A DNA stretch of 64,000 nucleotides from Mesorhizobium sp. M2A.F.Ca.ET.046.03.2.1 (GCF_003952425.1 NZ_CP034449.1:1922001-1986000), one strand, 5' to 3'; shown: positions 45,584 through 56,264, numbered from the stretch's first letter. Program-made: numbers and translations. Notes: generated by a model from the letters alone, not told the origin.

Positions 45584-46312
45584 TCAGCTTGAAAGGATCT
45601 GCCTGGCGCGTTCCAGGTCGTGCGGCGTGTCGACGCCCAGCGGCAGCGACTGAACGATCTCGGCGTCGATGCGCATGCCGGCTTCCAGCGCCCGCAATTG
45701 CTCCAGCCGCTCGCGGCGCTCCAGCGGCGAGGGCTTGAGCGCCACGAAGCGTTCGAGCGCTGCACGGCGATAGGCGTAGAGGCCGATGTGATGGTAGAGC
45801 GGCCCCTCGCCCCAGGGCGCGGTGGCGCGGGTGAAATAAAGCGCTTTCAACCGCGTCGCGGAACGTGGTGAGCCGACGATCTTGACCACATTCGGGTTGG
45901 TCTTTTCCTCGTCGCGCACGATCTCGACGCCGAGCGTGGCGATGTCGACCGATTTGTCCTCAAACGGCCGCAGCGACGCGCCGATGATCTCGGGATCGAT
46001 GGTCGGCAGGTCGCCCTGCACATTGACGATCGTTTCCACTTGCTTTTCAGGGTCGAGAGCCGTCAGCGCCTCGAAGATGCGGTCCGAGCCCGATTCGTGA
46101 CCAATGCGGGTCATGACCGCCTCGAAGCCATGCGCCCGCACGGCCTCAGCGACAGCTTGCGTGTCGGTCGCCACCACGACGCGGCCGAGCCCAGCCTCGG
46201 CGGCGCGGCGGGCGACATGGACGATCATCGGCGCGCCCGCAATGTCGGCCAGCGGCTTGCCCGGCAGGCGCGTCGAGGCCATGCGGGCGGGGATCAGGAT
46301 CAAGGTTGACAT
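45584..46312 (-). CDS. kdsB: CMP-KDO synthetase
   Basis: A 242-residue cytidylyltransferase activating KDO for lipid A core synthesis. It begins at [20 protein letters not shown] and has the [11 protein letters not shown] and [15 protein letters not shown] motifs. The start ATG at 46312 is fixed by this N-terminus; longer in-frame sequence upstream is non-coding. It is divergent from the cytochrome gene. Confidence 0.95.
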   Translation of the reverse strand: MSTLILIPARMASTRLPGKPLADIAGAPMIVHVARRAAEAGLGRVVVATDTQAVAEAVRAHGFEAVMTRIGHESGSDRIFEALTALDPEKQVETIVNVQGDLPTIDPEIIGASLRPFEDKSVDIATLGVEIVRDEEKTNPNVVKIVGSPRSATRLKALYFTRATAPWGEGPLYHHIGLYAYRRAALERFVALKPSPLERRERLEQLRALEAGMRIDAEIVQSLPLGVDTPHDLERARQILSS

Positions 46313-46505
46313 CGGATTTTGGAGCGGTCGAAAAACAGGGGTGGAAAAGTGGCAAAAGGTCTCACTGGAAGCGCCCTTATAGGTGTTGCAACGCCAGAGC
46401 AAAAGACCTAGTTTCCGCCCGGTTTGACTGGCCTTTCAGGGCAGTTCGCGATACCGACGGACGGAGTGGACGGGACGGTCCGCCGGAAAAGGGAGCAAGG
46501 GGCGT

Positions 46506-47168
46506 ATGGATTCCAACGAAGTCAACAAGCTGCTCGGCGGATTTCTGGGAACCTGCTTCATCGTCTTTTCGATAGGCCTCGTCTCGGACGGGCTGTTCGC
46601 CTCGCCCGCCCCCGAAAAGCCCGGCTTCGCCATCGAGGCGCAGGAGCCGACCGAAGGCGGCGCGGCCGCGCCGGCCGCGGCTGAAAAGCCGATCGCCGAT
46701 CTGCTCGCCAGCGCCAGCGCCGATGCGGGCGCCGCCATCTTCAAGAAGTGCCAGGCCTGCCATTCCGGCGAAAAGGGCGGTCCGAACAAGGTCGGTCCGG
46801 ATCTCTGGGACATCGTCGACCGCCCCGTCGCCGAGCACGAGGGCTTTGCCTATTCGTCCGGCATGAAGGATTTTTCCAAGGGCGGCCAGGAGCATTGGAC
46901 CTACGACAACCTCAACCACTTCATCACCTCGCCGAAGAAGTTCGTGAAGGGCACGGCGATGGGCTTCGCCGGCCTGCCGAAGGAAGAAGACCGTGCCAAC
47001 GTGATCGCCTATCTGCGCACGCTGTCGGACAATCCGAAGCCGCTGCCGCAGCCGGGCGCCGCCGCCGACGCCTCGGCAAAGCCGGCCGAAGCCGCCAAGC
47101 CGGCGGATGGCGCTGCCAAGCCGACCGAGGAAACCGCTCCAGCCAAGCCTGCGGCGCCTGCTCAATAA
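46506..47168 (+). CDS. cycM: Membrane-anchored cytochrome c (CycM-like)
   Basis: A 220-residue class I cytochrome c. An uncleaved N-terminal membrane helix (residues 9-31) anchors it. Haem attaches at CQACH (82-86), and the sixth ligand is Met152 in [10 protein letters not shown]. The C-terminus is a long Ala/Pro/Lys repeat tail ([18 protein letters not shown]). In rhizobia CycM passes electrons to terminal oxidases. A strong terminator follows. Confidence 0.93.
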   Translation: MDSNEVNKLLGGFLGTCFIVFSIGLVSDGLFASPAPEKPGFAIEAQEPTEGGAAAPAAAEKPIADLLASASADAGAAIFKKCQACHSGEKGGPNKVGPDLWDIVDRPVAEHEGFAYSSGMKDFSKGGQEHWTYDNLNHFITSPKKFVKGTAMGFAGLPKEEDRANVIAYLRTLSDNPKPLPQPGAAADASAKPAEAAKPADGAAKPTEETAPAKPAAPAQ

Positions 47169-47191
47169 ACAATTTGTAATCGAGATATCCT

Positions 47192-47222
47192 CAGAAAAGC
47201 CGGGTTCGTCCCGGCTTTTCTG
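47192..47222 (+). terminator. Intrinsic terminator after cycM
   Basis: CAGAAAAGCCGGG pairs perfectly with CCCGGCTTTTCTG around a five-base loop, 24 bases after the cycM stop. The T-rich strand lies inside the stem's 3' arm. Confidence 0.75.
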
Positions 47223-47326
47223 TTAGGAAACCTGCATGGACAGCTACAAAGGCCATCCCTTGCGGTTTCCACCGGCGTCAAATGATCTAGATTGCGGGTG
47301 GTTGGAACTAGCGACGAGGAGAACGC

Positions 47327-49207
47327 ATGACGGTTGGCCGATTCCGCACGCTTTTCGCATCGGCGCTGGCGCTCGCCTTCGCCTCGAGCCTGCAGGCCAG
47401 CTTCGCCGATGAGTGGCACACGACGTCCTCGCTGATCGGACCTTCCAAATACGGCGAGAACTTCCAGCGCTACGACTACGTCAATCCGGATGCGCCGAAG
47501 GGCGGCACCTACAACTCCGTTGTTGTAGGCACCTTCGACAGCTTCAACCCTTACATTGTGCAGGGATCGTCGGCCGCCGGCTTCGCAGAGTTCGGCGGCG
47601 GCCTGCTCTATGACACGCTGATGGACCAGGCGACGGATGAGGGCAGCGTAAGCCATCCTCTGATTGCCGAGGCCTACAAATATCCGGCGGATTATTCGTC
47701 TGCGACCTATCGGCTTAACCCCCAAGCCAAATGGCATGACGGACAGCCGATCACCGCCGACGACGTGATCTGGTCGTTCCAGGTGCTGAAGGCCAACAGC
47801 CCGATGTATAGCCGCTATTTCGAGAACGTGACCGAGGCCGTCGCCATTTCGGACCGGGAGGTCGAGTTCCATTTCAACCAGAAGGGCAATCGGGAACTGC
47901 CCAAGATCCTCGGCGACCTCGTCGTCTTGCCGAAGCACTGGTGGGAGGGCACCGACCCCAGCGGCAAGAAGCGCGACATAACGAAGTCGACGCTGGAACC
48001 GCCGCTCGGCTCCGCCGCCTACAAGATCGCAAGCTTCAAGCCGGGCTCGGAGATCGTCTGGCAACGCGTTCCGGATTATTGGGGCGCCAAGCTGCCGGTG
48101 AAGATCGGCCGCGAGAATTTCGACATCCAGCGCTTCACCTACATCCTGGACGACAATGCCGCATGGCAGGCCTTCACCAAGGGCGGATTTCAGGATCTCA
48201 AACCGGAGAACAGCTCGAGGCGTTGGGCGACATTCTACAATTTCCCGGCGATCAAGGCTGGCGACGTGATCAAGAAGGAGTTCAAGACCACCTCGCCCGA
48301 GCCGATGCAGGCTTTCATGCTCAACCAGCGGCGCCGACTATTCCAGGATCGTCTTGTGAGGGCAGCACTGACATATCCATTCGATTTCGAGACGATGAAC
48401 CGCACGCTGTTCTACAACTCGAACACGCGTACCCAGAGCTATTTCCAGGGCACGGAGCTTGCGTCGAGCGGGCTGCCGCAAGGCAAGGAACTCGAAATCC
48501 TGGAGAAGTATCGCGACAAGCTTCCGCCGGAACTCTTCACGCAGGAATTCAAGCTGCCGGTCTATGATTCACCGCAAGCGGAACGGAAATACCTGAAGCA
48601 GGCGGTCGATCTCTTCGCCCAGGCAGGCTGGGCGATCAAAGGCGGCAAGATGGTGAACGCCAAGACCGGCGAGCCGTTCAAATTCGAAGTCCTCGGCGCG
48701 GCGGACACGGACCAGGTGATTTCCAGCCCTTGGATCGCTAATCTGCGCAAGATCGGTGTCGATGCGACGCTGCGCATCATCGATCCGACGCAGTACATCA
48801 ACAGGCGCAACAATTTCGACTACGACGTCATCATCGGCCAGCTTGGCCAGTCGGAATCGCCTGGGAACGAGCAGCGAGACTTCTGGAGTTCGAAGGCGGC
48901 GGACACGCCAGGATCGCGCAACTATTCCGGCATCAAGAGCCCGGTCGTCGATGCGCTCGTCGACCGCATCATCTTCGCCACCGACCGCGACGATCTCATC
49001 GCCACGACCCATGCGCTCGATCGCGTCCTGTTGTGGAACTACTATACCGTGCCGCAATATTACCGCGCGGTGGTTTGGCTTGCCTACTGGAACAAGTTCG
49101 GCATGCCTGAGAAGCAGCCCACCTACCGGGGCGCTGATATCGATTCCTGGTGGATCGACCCCGCGAAGGAAAAGGCGCTGGCCGCCAAGTACAAGGGCCT
49201 CAATTGA
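47327..49207 (+). CDS. YejA-type extracellular solute-binding protein (first)
   Basis: A 626-residue periplasmic binding protein of the family 5 YejA group. The signal peptide covers 1-27 (ASALALAFASSLQASFA). Signatures are YDYVNPDAPKGGTYNS, WHDGQPITADDVIWSFQ and QAFMLNQRRRLFQDRLVRAAL. It heads an ABC importer related to YejABEF, which takes up microcin C-like and other peptides in enterobacteria and protects S. meliloti from plant NCR peptides. The stop overlaps the next gene's start (TGATG). Confidence 0.92.
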   Translation: MTVGRFRTLFASALALAFASSLQASFADEWHTTSSLIGPSKYGENFQRYDYVNPDAPKGGTYNSVVVGTFDSFNPYIVQGSSAAGFAEFGGGLLYDTLMDQATDEGSVSHPLIAEAYKYPADYSSATYRLNPQAKWHDGQPITADDVIWSFQVLKANSPMYSRYFENVTEAVAISDREVEFHFNQKGNRELPKILGDLVVLPKHWWEGTDPSGKKRDITKSTLEPPLGSAAYKIASFKPGSEIVWQRVPDYWGAKLPVKIGRENFDIQRFTYILDDNAAWQAFTKGGFQDLKPENSSRRWATFYNFPAIKAGDVIKKEFKTTSPEPMQAFMLNQRRRLFQDRLVRAALTYPFDFETMNRTLFYNSNTRTQSYFQGTELASSGLPQGKELEILEKYRDKLPPELFTQEFKLPVYDSPQAERKYLKQAVDLFAQAGWAIKGGKMVNAKTGEPFKFEVLGAADTDQVISSPWIANLRKIGVDATLRIIDPTQYINRRNNFDYDVIIGQLGQSESPGNEQRDFWSSKAADTPGSRNYSGIKSPVVDALVDRIIFATDRDDLIATTHALDRVLLWNYYTVPQYYRAVVWLAYWNKFGMPEKQPTYRGADIDSWWIDPAKEKALAAKYKGLN

Positions 49208-51084
49208 TGGAGCGGCGGACTTTGCTTCCTCGCCGCGATTTCCTGGCGCTCGGCGCCGCAGCCACTGCCGCCGCACTGCTGCCAGGCCGGGCGTTTGCCG
49301 ACACGCCGACCGGCGTCAAGCTGCACGGCCTGTCGGCCTTCGGCGACCTGAAATACAAGCCCGACTTCACGCATTTCGACTATGTCAACGTCGATGCGCC
49401 GCAAGGCGGCACCTTCAATTTCTCGCCGCCCAATTGGGGCGCCAACCAGAGTCCGCAGACCTTCAACACGCTGAATTCCTTCGTCCCCAAGGGCGATTCC
49501 CCGCAGCGCATGGAGATGTGCTTCGATACGCTGATGGCGAGGGCGCTCGACGAGCCTGATGCTGTTTACGGGCTGATCGCCCAAAGCGTGACGATTTCTG
49601 ACGACCGCAACAGTTTCACCTTCTCGCTGCGCCCGCAGGCACGGTTCCACGATGGTTCCCAGCTGACTGCGGAAGACGCCGCCTTCACCTTCAAGCTGCT
49701 GAAGGACAAGGGCCATCCCGACTACGCGCTGTCGCTGACCCACCTCGACGACGCGGCAGCCGTCGACGTTCACACGCTGCAGCTCAAATTCTCAGGCAAG
49801 CAGTCGGCCCGCACCATCCTCAACGTGGTCAGTTTTCCGATCCTTTCGAAGGCCTTCTTCACGGCCAACCCGTTCGATTCCTCCCAGCTCAACCCGCCGC
49901 TCGGCTCAAGCGCCTACAAGGTCGGGCGCTGGTCCGCGGGCGCCTGGATCGAATATGAGCGCGTGGCCGACTATTGGGGTAACGACCTGCCGGTCAATCG
50001 CGGCCAGAACAATTTCAGACGTATCCGCATCGAATTCTACCAGGATCGTACGGCCGGGTTCGAGGCCTTCAAGAAGGGCGAGATCCTCTACCGCGAGGAG
50101 TTCACCTCGCGCGTCTGGGCGACGGCCTACGACTTCCCGGCCTTTACCGCCGGCAAGGTGATCAAGCATGAGTTCCCGGCCGAAACCACGCCTTCCATGC
50201 AGGCCACCGCGGTCAACCAGCGGCGTGAGCAATTCAAGGATCCACGTGTTCGGCAGGCGATCGCGCTCTGTTTCGATTTCGAATGGACGCGGCGCAACTT
50301 CTTCTATGGCTCCTACGAGCGCTCGCAGTCCTGCTTCGAGAAATCCGACTTCCGGGCCGAGGGCATGCCAACGCCGCAGGAGCTGGCGCTGCTGGAATCA
50401 CTGCGCGACCAGCTGCCGCCGGAGACCTTCGGTGAAGCGGTGACGCAACCGCCATCGGATGGGTCCGGACGAGATCGCAAGCAACTGAGCGCTGCGCTGA
50501 AATTGCTCGCAGAGGCTGGCTGGAAACGCTCCGGCGATTTCGTGCTCAATGACAAGGGCGGCCGGCTGGCGGCTGAATTTCTGGTCGACGACGAGACCTT
50601 CGTGCAGGTCTATTCGCCTTGGGTCGCCAATATGAAGGCCATCGGCATCGATGCTTCGATCCGCCTGGTGGATTCGGCGCAGTACCAGCTCAGGCAATCG
50701 ACATTCGATTTCGACCTGCTGTCGGCCGCCTTCAACTTCAGCGCCACGCCGACCCGCGACGATCTGGAGATCTTCTTCCACTCGCGGAGCGCCGCGGTGT
50801 CGGGCTCGCGCAACCTGTCGGGCATTGCAAACCCGGCCGTCGATGCGCTGATCGATGCCGTCGGCGCTGCCAAAGACCGTGAAAGCCTGACCACCGCCAT
50901 GCGCGCGTTGGACCGGGCCTTGCGCGCGCGGCGCGATTGGATTCCAAGTTGGTATCTGGCGAATCACCGAAGCGCCTATTGGGACATGTTCGGCTTTCCA
51001 GGGCAGAAACCCGATTTCGGCTTTCCGGTCGAGGCGCTGTGGTGGTTCGACAAGGGCAAGGCGGCAAAGATTGGCAAAGCCTGA
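49207..51084 (+). CDS. YejA-type extracellular solute-binding protein (second), Tat signal
   Basis: A 625-residue paralogue of the preceding binding protein, with the same core motifs (FDYVNVDAPQGGTFNFSPPN, HDGSQLTAEDAAFTFK). It differs in carrying a twin-arginine signal: LLPRRDFLALGAAATAAALL at residues 6-25. The pair therefore appears to use Sec for one protein and Tat for the other. Both presumably deliver different ligands to the same YejBEF channel. Confidence 0.92.
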   Translation: MERRTLLPRRDFLALGAAATAAALLPGRAFADTPTGVKLHGLSAFGDLKYKPDFTHFDYVNVDAPQGGTFNFSPPNWGANQSPQTFNTLNSFVPKGDSPQRMEMCFDTLMARALDEPDAVYGLIAQSVTISDDRNSFTFSLRPQARFHDGSQLTAEDAAFTFKLLKDKGHPDYALSLTHLDDAAAVDVHTLQLKFSGKQSARTILNVVSFPILSKAFFTANPFDSSQLNPPLGSSAYKVGRWSAGAWIEYERVADYWGNDLPVNRGQNNFRRIRIEFYQDRTAGFEAFKKGEILYREEFTSRVWATAYDFPAFTAGKVIKHEFPAETTPSMQATAVNQRREQFKDPRVRQAIALCFDFEWTRRNFFYGSYERSQSCFEKSDFRAEGMPTPQELALLESLRDQLPPETFGEAVTQPPSDGSGRDRKQLSAALKLLAEAGWKRSGDFVLNDKGGRLAAEFLVDDETFVQVYSPWVANMKAIGIDASIRLVDSAQYQLRQSTFDFDLLSAAFNFSATPTRDDLEIFFHSRSAAVSGSRNLSGIANPAVDALIDAVGAAKDRESLTTAMRALDRALRARRDWIPSWYLANHRSAYWDMFGFPGQKPDFGFPVEALWWFDKGKAAKIGKA

Positions 51085-51114
51085 CATGATCATCCGCGCG
51101 GGGCCTGTCGCCTG

Positions 51115-52209
51115 ATGGGCGCCTATATCCTGCGCCGCATTCTTCTCATGATCCCGACGCTGTTCGGCATCATGGCGATCTCCTTCGCGGTCATCCAGTT
51201 CGCGCCGGGCGGCCCGGTCGAGCAGGTGATCGCCAAGCTGACCAACCAGGGCGGCAACGACCGCCTCGGCAGCGGTGGCGGCGACGCCGGTGGCGGCAAT
51301 CTCGACGTGGCCGGTGATGTCGGCTCGAAATATCGCGGCGCGCAGGGGCTCGACCCCGAATTCATCAAGAAGCTGGAAAAGCAGTTCGGCTTCGACAAGC
51401 CGCCGCTCGAGCGCTTCGGCATGATGCTGTGGAATTATATCCGCTTCGATTTCGGCGACAGCTATTTCCGCGATATCTCGGTGCTGAACCTGATCCTGGA
51501 GAAGATGCCGGTCTCGATTTCCATCGGTCTGTGGATCACGCTTTTGTCCTACCTGATCTCGATCCCGCTCGGCATCCGCAAGGCGGTGAAGGACGGCTCG
51601 ACCTTCGACGTCTGGACCAGCGGCGTCGTCATCGTCGGCTATGCCATTCCCGGCTTCCTGTTCGGCATCCTTCTGATGGTGCTGTTTGCCGGCGGTTCGT
51701 TCTGGGACTGGTTCCCGCTGCGCGGCATCGTTTCGGACAATTGGGACCAGCTGTCCTGGCCCGCCAAGATCGCCGACTATTTCTGGCATATGACGCTGCC
51801 GCTGACGGCGCTGGTGCTGTCGGCTTTCGCAACGACCACCCTGCTGACCAAAAACTCTTTCCTCGAAGAGATCCGCAAGCAATATGTCGTGACGGCGCGC
51901 GCCAAGGGCCTGTCGGAGCACAAGGTGCTCTATGGACACGTCTTCCGCAACGCCATGCTGATCGTGATCGCCGGCTTTCCCGGCGCCTTCATCTCGGCCT
52001 TCTTCACCGGCTCGCTGCTGATCGAGAACATCTTCTCGCTCGACGGCCTCGGCCTGCTCGGCTTCAAGTCGGTGATCGACCGCGACTATCCGGTGGTGTT
52101 CGCCACGCTTTACATCTTCTCGCTGCTTGGCCTGTTCGTCGGCCTTCTGTCCGACCTGATCTACACCTGGGTCGATCCGCGCATCGACTTCGAGCGGAGA
52201 GACATCTGA
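51115..52209 (+). CDS. yejB: YejB-type ABC transporter permease
   Basis: A 364-residue permease with the YejB-specific insertion after TM1 ([20 protein letters not shown], then a segment with [18 protein letters not shown]). The EAA loop is [30 protein letters not shown]. It starts at 51115, 30 bases after the second binding protein. Confidence 0.93.
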   Translation: MGAYILRRILLMIPTLFGIMAISFAVIQFAPGGPVEQVIAKLTNQGGNDRLGSGGGDAGGGNLDVAGDVGSKYRGAQGLDPEFIKKLEKQFGFDKPPLERFGMMLWNYIRFDFGDSYFRDISVLNLILEKMPVSISIGLWITLLSYLISIPLGIRKAVKDGSTFDVWTSGVVIVGYAIPGFLFGILLMVLFAGGSFWDWFPLRGIVSDNWDQLSWPAKIADYFWHMTLPLTALVLSAFATTTLLTKNSFLEEIRKQYVVTARAKGLSEHKVLYGHVFRNAMLIVIAGFPGAFISAFFTGSLLIENIFSLDGLGLLGFKSVIDRDYPVVFATLYIFSLLGLFVGLLSDLIYTWVDPRIDFERRDI

Positions 52210-53348
52210 TGGCCGAGGCTGCGATCGAAAGCGCGCCGGCCAGGCCTCGCAGGCCATTCCTGTCGCCGCTCAACCAGAGGCGGTTGCAGAATTTCAAGGC
52301 CAACCGGCGCGGCTACTGGTCCCTCTGGATCTTCCTGTTCCTGTTCGTGCTGTCGCTGTTTTCCGAGCTGATCGCCAATGACAAGCCGATCATCGCCTCC
52401 TACAAGGGCGAGATCCTGTTTCCGGTCCTGGTCGCCTATCCGGAAGAGAAGTTCGGTGGTTTCTACGCCGTCACCGACTATCGCGATCCGGTCATCCAGG
52501 ACGAGATCAATGCCAATGGCTGGATGATCTGGCCGGCGGTCCGTTACTCCTATCAGACCGTCAACAACGCCATTCCAGAGCCGGCGCCGGCAAAACCATC
52601 CTGGCTTTACGACAAGAACAAGCGCTGCGGCCAATACCCGAAGGGAGAGGCCGACGAGAACTGCGTTGTGGGCAACTGGAACTGGCTGGGCACCGACGAC
52701 CAGGCCCGCGACGTGCTGGCCCGAGTGCTCTACGGCTTCCGCATCTCGGTTCTGTTCGGGCTGATCCTGACGCTCGGCTCGTCGCTGATCGGCGTCGCGG
52801 CCGGCGCGGTGCAAGGCTATTTCGGCGGCTGGACCGACCTTCTCTTCCAGCGTTTCATCGAGATCTGGTCGGCGATCCCGGTGCTCTACCTGCTGCTCAT
52901 CGTCTCGGCCATCCTGCCGCCCGGCTTCTTCATCCTGCTCGGCCTGATGCTGCTGTTCTCATGGGTGGCCCTGGTCGGAGTGGTGCGGGCCGAATTCCTG
53001 CGCGCCCGCAACTTCGAATATGTCAACGCGGCGCGCGCGCTCGGCGTGCCAAACCTCACCATCATGTTCCGGCACCTGTTGCCCAACGCCATGGTGGCGA
53101 CGCTGACCTTCCTGCCCTTCCTGCTCTCCGGCTCGATCTCGACGCTGACCTCGCTCGACTATCTCGGCTTCGGCCTGCCGCCCGGCTCGGCCTCGCTCGG
53201 CGAATTGCTGAAACAGGCGCAACGCAACCTCAACGCGCCCTGGCTCGGCATTTCGGGCTTCATCGTCATCTCGCTGATGCTGTCGCTGCTGGTCTTCATC
53301 GGCGAGGCGACACGCGACGCCTTCGATCCGCGCAAGACGTTCAAATGA
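52209..53348 (+). CDS. yejE: YejE-type ABC transporter permease
   Basis: A 379-residue permease with a long periplasmic loop unique to YejE (YPEEKFGGFYAVTDYRDPVI to WNWLGTDDQARDVLARVLYG) before the five C-terminal helices. The EAA loop is RAEFLRARNFEYVNAARALG. The start ATG at 52209 overlaps the yejB stop. Confidence 0.93.
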   Translation: MAEAAIESAPARPRRPFLSPLNQRRLQNFKANRRGYWSLWIFLFLFVLSLFSELIANDKPIIASYKGEILFPVLVAYPEEKFGGFYAVTDYRDPVIQDEINANGWMIWPAVRYSYQTVNNAIPEPAPAKPSWLYDKNKRCGQYPKGEADENCVVGNWNWLGTDDQARDVLARVLYGFRISVLFGLILTLGSSLIGVAAGAVQGYFGGWTDLLFQRFIEIWSAIPVLYLLLIVSAILPPGFFILLGLMLLFSWVALVGVVRAEFLRARNFEYVNAARALGVPNLTIMFRHLLPNAMVATLTFLPFLLSGSISTLTSLDYLGFGLPPGSASLGELLKQAQRNLNAPWLGISGFIVISLMLSLLVFIGEATRDAFDPRKTFK

Positions 53349-54973
53349 GCGAAGCCCTGCTGTCCGTCCAAGATCTGAGCGTCGCCTTCGCGCAGGGCGG
53401 CAAGCAGTCCATCGCCGTCGACCATATCTCGTTCGACATCGGCAAGGGCGAGACGGTTGCCCTGGTCGGCGAATCCGGCTCGGGCAAATCGGTATCGGCG
53501 CTGTCGGTGCTGAAGCTCCTGCCCTATCCCGCCGCCAGCCATCCCTCGGGCAGAATCCTGTTCAGCGGCGCCGACCTGCTCGCCATGAACGAGAAGGCGT
53601 TGCGCGGCGTGCGCGGCAACAAGATCACCATGATCTTCCAGGAGCCGATGACCTCGCTCAACCCGCTGCACACGGTCGAGCAGCAGATCGTCGAGGTGCT
53701 GCAACTGCATCAAGGCCTGCGCGATGCTCCGGCCAGGGCGCGCACGCTGGAGCTGCTCAACGAGGTCGGCATCCGCGAGCCGGAGAAACGTCTCGACGCC
53801 TACCCGCACCAGCTCTCCGGCGGCCAGCGCCAGCGCGTCATGATCGCCATGGCTTTGGCTAACGAGCCGGAGCTTTTGATCGCCGACGAGCCGACGACGG
53901 CGCTCGACGTGACCGTGCAGGCGCAGATCCTCCAGTTGCTCGCGGAGTTGAAAAGCCGCAAGGGCATGTCGATGCTGTTCATCACGCACGACCTCGGCAT
54001 CGTCAGGAAGATCGCCGACCGTGTCTGCGTGATGACCAAGGGCAAGATCGTCGAGACCGGGCCGACCAAGGAGATCTTCGCCAACCCGCAACATCCTTAC
54101 ACGAAGCATCTCTTGGCCGCAGAGCCGAAGGGCAAGCCGCCTGCGGCAGACCCGGGCGCCAAATCCGTCATGGCGGGCAAGGACATGAAGGTCTGGTTCC
54201 CGATCAAGAGGGGCTTCTTCCGCAAGACCGTCGACCATGTGAAGGCCGTGGACGGCATCGACGTCACCGTGCGCGCCGGCCAGACGCTGGGCGTGGTCGG
54301 CGAATCCGGTTCGGGCAAGACGACGCTCGGGCTGGCGCTCGCGCGGATGATCTCCTCGACCGGCACGATCAACTTTAACGGACGCGACATCAACCAGCTC
54401 TCCTTCAGCGCCATGCGGCCGCTCAGGCGCGAATTGCAGATCGTTTTCCAGGACCCGTTCGGATCGCTCAGCCCACGCCTGTCGGTTTCCGAGATCATCG
54501 AGGAAGGGCTGAAGATCCACGAGCCGAAGCTCTCGCCCGACCAGCGCGACGACAAGGTGGTCGCCGTGCTGAAGGAGGTCGGTCTCGATCCGGAAACGCG
54601 CCATCGCTACCCGCACGAGTTCTCCGGCGGCCAGCGCCAGCGCGTCGCCATCGCGCGCGCCATGGTGCTCAATCCGCGCTTCGTCATGCTCGACGAGCCG
54701 ACCTCGGCGCTCGACATGAGCGTGCAGGCGCAGGTGGTCGATCTTTTGCGTAACCTGCAGGCCAAGCACAATCTCGCCTATCTCTTCATCAGCCACGACC
54801 TCAAGGTCGTCCGCGCCCTTGCCAATGACGTCATCGTCATGCGCAATGGCAAGGTCGTCGAAGCGGGACCTTCCGAACAGATCTTCGGCAGCCCGCAGAC
54901 CGACTATACGCGGGCGCTGATGGCGGCGGCCTTCAAGATCGAGACGGCGCCGACCGGCGTGGTCAGCGAATAG
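53345..54973 (+). CDS. yejF: YejF-type ABC transporter, fused double ATPase
   Basis: A 542-residue fusion of two ABC ATPase domains. First: GESGSGKSVSALSV, LSGGQRQRVMIAMA, LIADEPTTALD. Second (from about 275): GESGSGKTTLGLAL, FSGGQRQRVAIARAM, VMLDEPTSALD. Both sites look catalytically complete. It starts at 53345, overlapping yejE (ATGA). Confidence 0.94.
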   Translation: MSEALLSVQDLSVAFAQGGKQSIAVDHISFDIGKGETVALVGESGSGKSVSALSVLKLLPYPAASHPSGRILFSGADLLAMNEKALRGVRGNKITMIFQEPMTSLNPLHTVEQQIVEVLQLHQGLRDAPARARTLELLNEVGIREPEKRLDAYPHQLSGGQRQRVMIAMALANEPELLIADEPTTALDVTVQAQILQLLAELKSRKGMSMLFITHDLGIVRKIADRVCVMTKGKIVETGPTKEIFANPQHPYTKHLLAAEPKGKPPAADPGAKSVMAGKDMKVWFPIKRGFFRKTVDHVKAVDGIDVTVRAGQTLGVVGESGSGKTTLGLALARMISSTGTINFNGRDINQLSFSAMRPLRRELQIVFQDPFGSLSPRLSVSEIIEEGLKIHEPKLSPDQRDDKVVAVLKEVGLDPETRHRYPHEFSGGQRQRVAIARAMVLNPRFVMLDEPTSALDMSVQAQVVDLLRNLQAKHNLAYLFISHDLKVVRALANDVIVMRNGKVVEAGPSEQIFGSPQTDYTRALMAAAFKIETAPTGVVSE

Positions 54974-55011
54974 GCCCGGCTGGATTGACGTAACAAGGAC
55001 TGAATCCGCAA

Positions 55012-55953
55012 ATGGAAAAAGGCAAAATCCTGCTTGCCGTCACGGCCTTTCATCCGCAGCGCTGGCATCAGCTGCTGGCGGCCGAGCGCGAGGTGGTGCT
55101 GGAGCCGGCAGGCGCCAACGATCCCTCGATCGCCTACGCGGTGGTGTGGAAACATAAGCCGAACCTGCTCTCCGGGCTGCCCAACCTGCGAGCCATCTTC
55201 TCGGTCGGCGCAGGCGTCGACCATATCTTCGCCGATCCCGGCCTGCCCGACGTGCCGATCGTCAGGGTGGTCGCCGACAATCTCACCCAATACATGACCG
55301 AGTATGTCGTCTGGCGGGTGCTCGATCACCATCGGCACGGCATGCTCTACCGGGCGCAGCAGCCGAAGAAGATCTGGCACGAGCCGCCGCAGCGCCCGGC
55401 CGGCGACATTTCCGTCAGCATCATGGGCCTCGGCCATCTCGGCCGCGCGGCGGCATCGGTGCTTTTGTCGCTCGGCTTTGCCGTGAACGGCTGGTCGCGC
55501 ACCGACCGGCCGATGAAAGGTGTTTCGACCTATGCCGGCGAGGCGGGGCTGATCCCCTTCCTCAACGCCACCGATATCCTCGTCGTGCTGTTGCCGCTCA
55601 CGCCGCAAACCCAGGGCATCGTGAATTACGGGCTGCTCAAGGAGTTGCGCCGGCGCAACGGGCTGGGCGGCGCCGTGCTGATCAATGCCGGTCGCGGACG
55701 CTTGCAGAAGGACGCAGACATCGTGCGCGCGCTGGATGACGGCACGCTGAAGGAAGCGAGCCTCGACGTGTTCGAGGTCGAGCCGCTGCCGAAGACAAGC
55801 CCGCTGTGGAGCCATCCGAAAGTCTTTATCACGCCACACGCGGCGGCGACATCGGATCCGGCTCATCTGGTGCCAGCCATGCTGCGGCAGATGGATGCGT
55901 TCGAGCGCGGCGAGAAGCTCGAAAACCTGGTCGACCGCGAGGCCGGGTATTAG
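55012..55953 (+). CDS. Glyoxylate/hydroxypyruvate reductase A-like 2-hydroxyacid dehydrogenase
   Basis: A 313-residue NAD(P)-dependent dehydrogenase. The cofactor site is SIMGLGHLGRAAASVLLSLG. Catalytic motifs are VLINAGRGRLQKD (Arg), LDVFEVEPLPKTSPLW (Glu) and ITPHAAATSDP (His). The form matches GhrA. It lies 38 bases after yejF in the same direction, perhaps co-transcribed, with no obvious shared pathway. Confidence 0.88.
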   Translation: MEKGKILLAVTAFHPQRWHQLLAAEREVVLEPAGANDPSIAYAVVWKHKPNLLSGLPNLRAIFSVGAGVDHIFADPGLPDVPIVRVVADNLTQYMTEYVVWRVLDHHRHGMLYRAQQPKKIWHEPPQRPAGDISVSIMGLGHLGRAAASVLLSLGFAVNGWSRTDRPMKGVSTYAGEAGLIPFLNATDILVVLLPLTPQTQGIVNYGLLKELRRRNGLGGAVLINAGRGRLQKDADIVRALDDGTLKEASLDVFEVEPLPKTSPLWSHPKVFITPHAAATSDPAHLVPAMLRQMDAFERGEKLENLVDREAGY

Positions 55954-56264
55954 TTGCCTTGGCAGACCCCATGCCTTGGCGATTGGCCGAGACGCCTGTC
56001 GCGGTCGTCATCCACGGGCGGAGCAAGGAGCGTAGCGACGCGCGCAGACCCGAGGATCCATGCCGTGACTTGGGAGCGCCGCGGCGGTCCGGAATTCTGC
56101 ACCGTTGCACACTTCGGTCCAGGTAACGGAATGGATTCTATGGTCTGCGCGCGTCGCTGCGCTCCTTGCTCCGCCCTAGAATGACGAGGTTCAAGAGCCT
56201 CCAGCTCATCGCCAGCGATGGGCGTTCCGGCCAATCTCCAACGCATGCCACCTGCCAACGCAAA
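55953..56264. repeat. Large imperfect palindromic repeat element
   Basis: Fills the gene-free gap after the dehydrogenase. Its two ends are inverted copies (TTGGCGATTGGCC near 55976 against GGCCAATCTCCAA near 56229). An inner, nearly perfect pair of 35-base arms lies at 56016-56050 (GGGCGGAGCAAGGAGCGTAG...) and 56142-56176. Small open frames across it are by-products of the palindrome. Confidence 0.8.
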
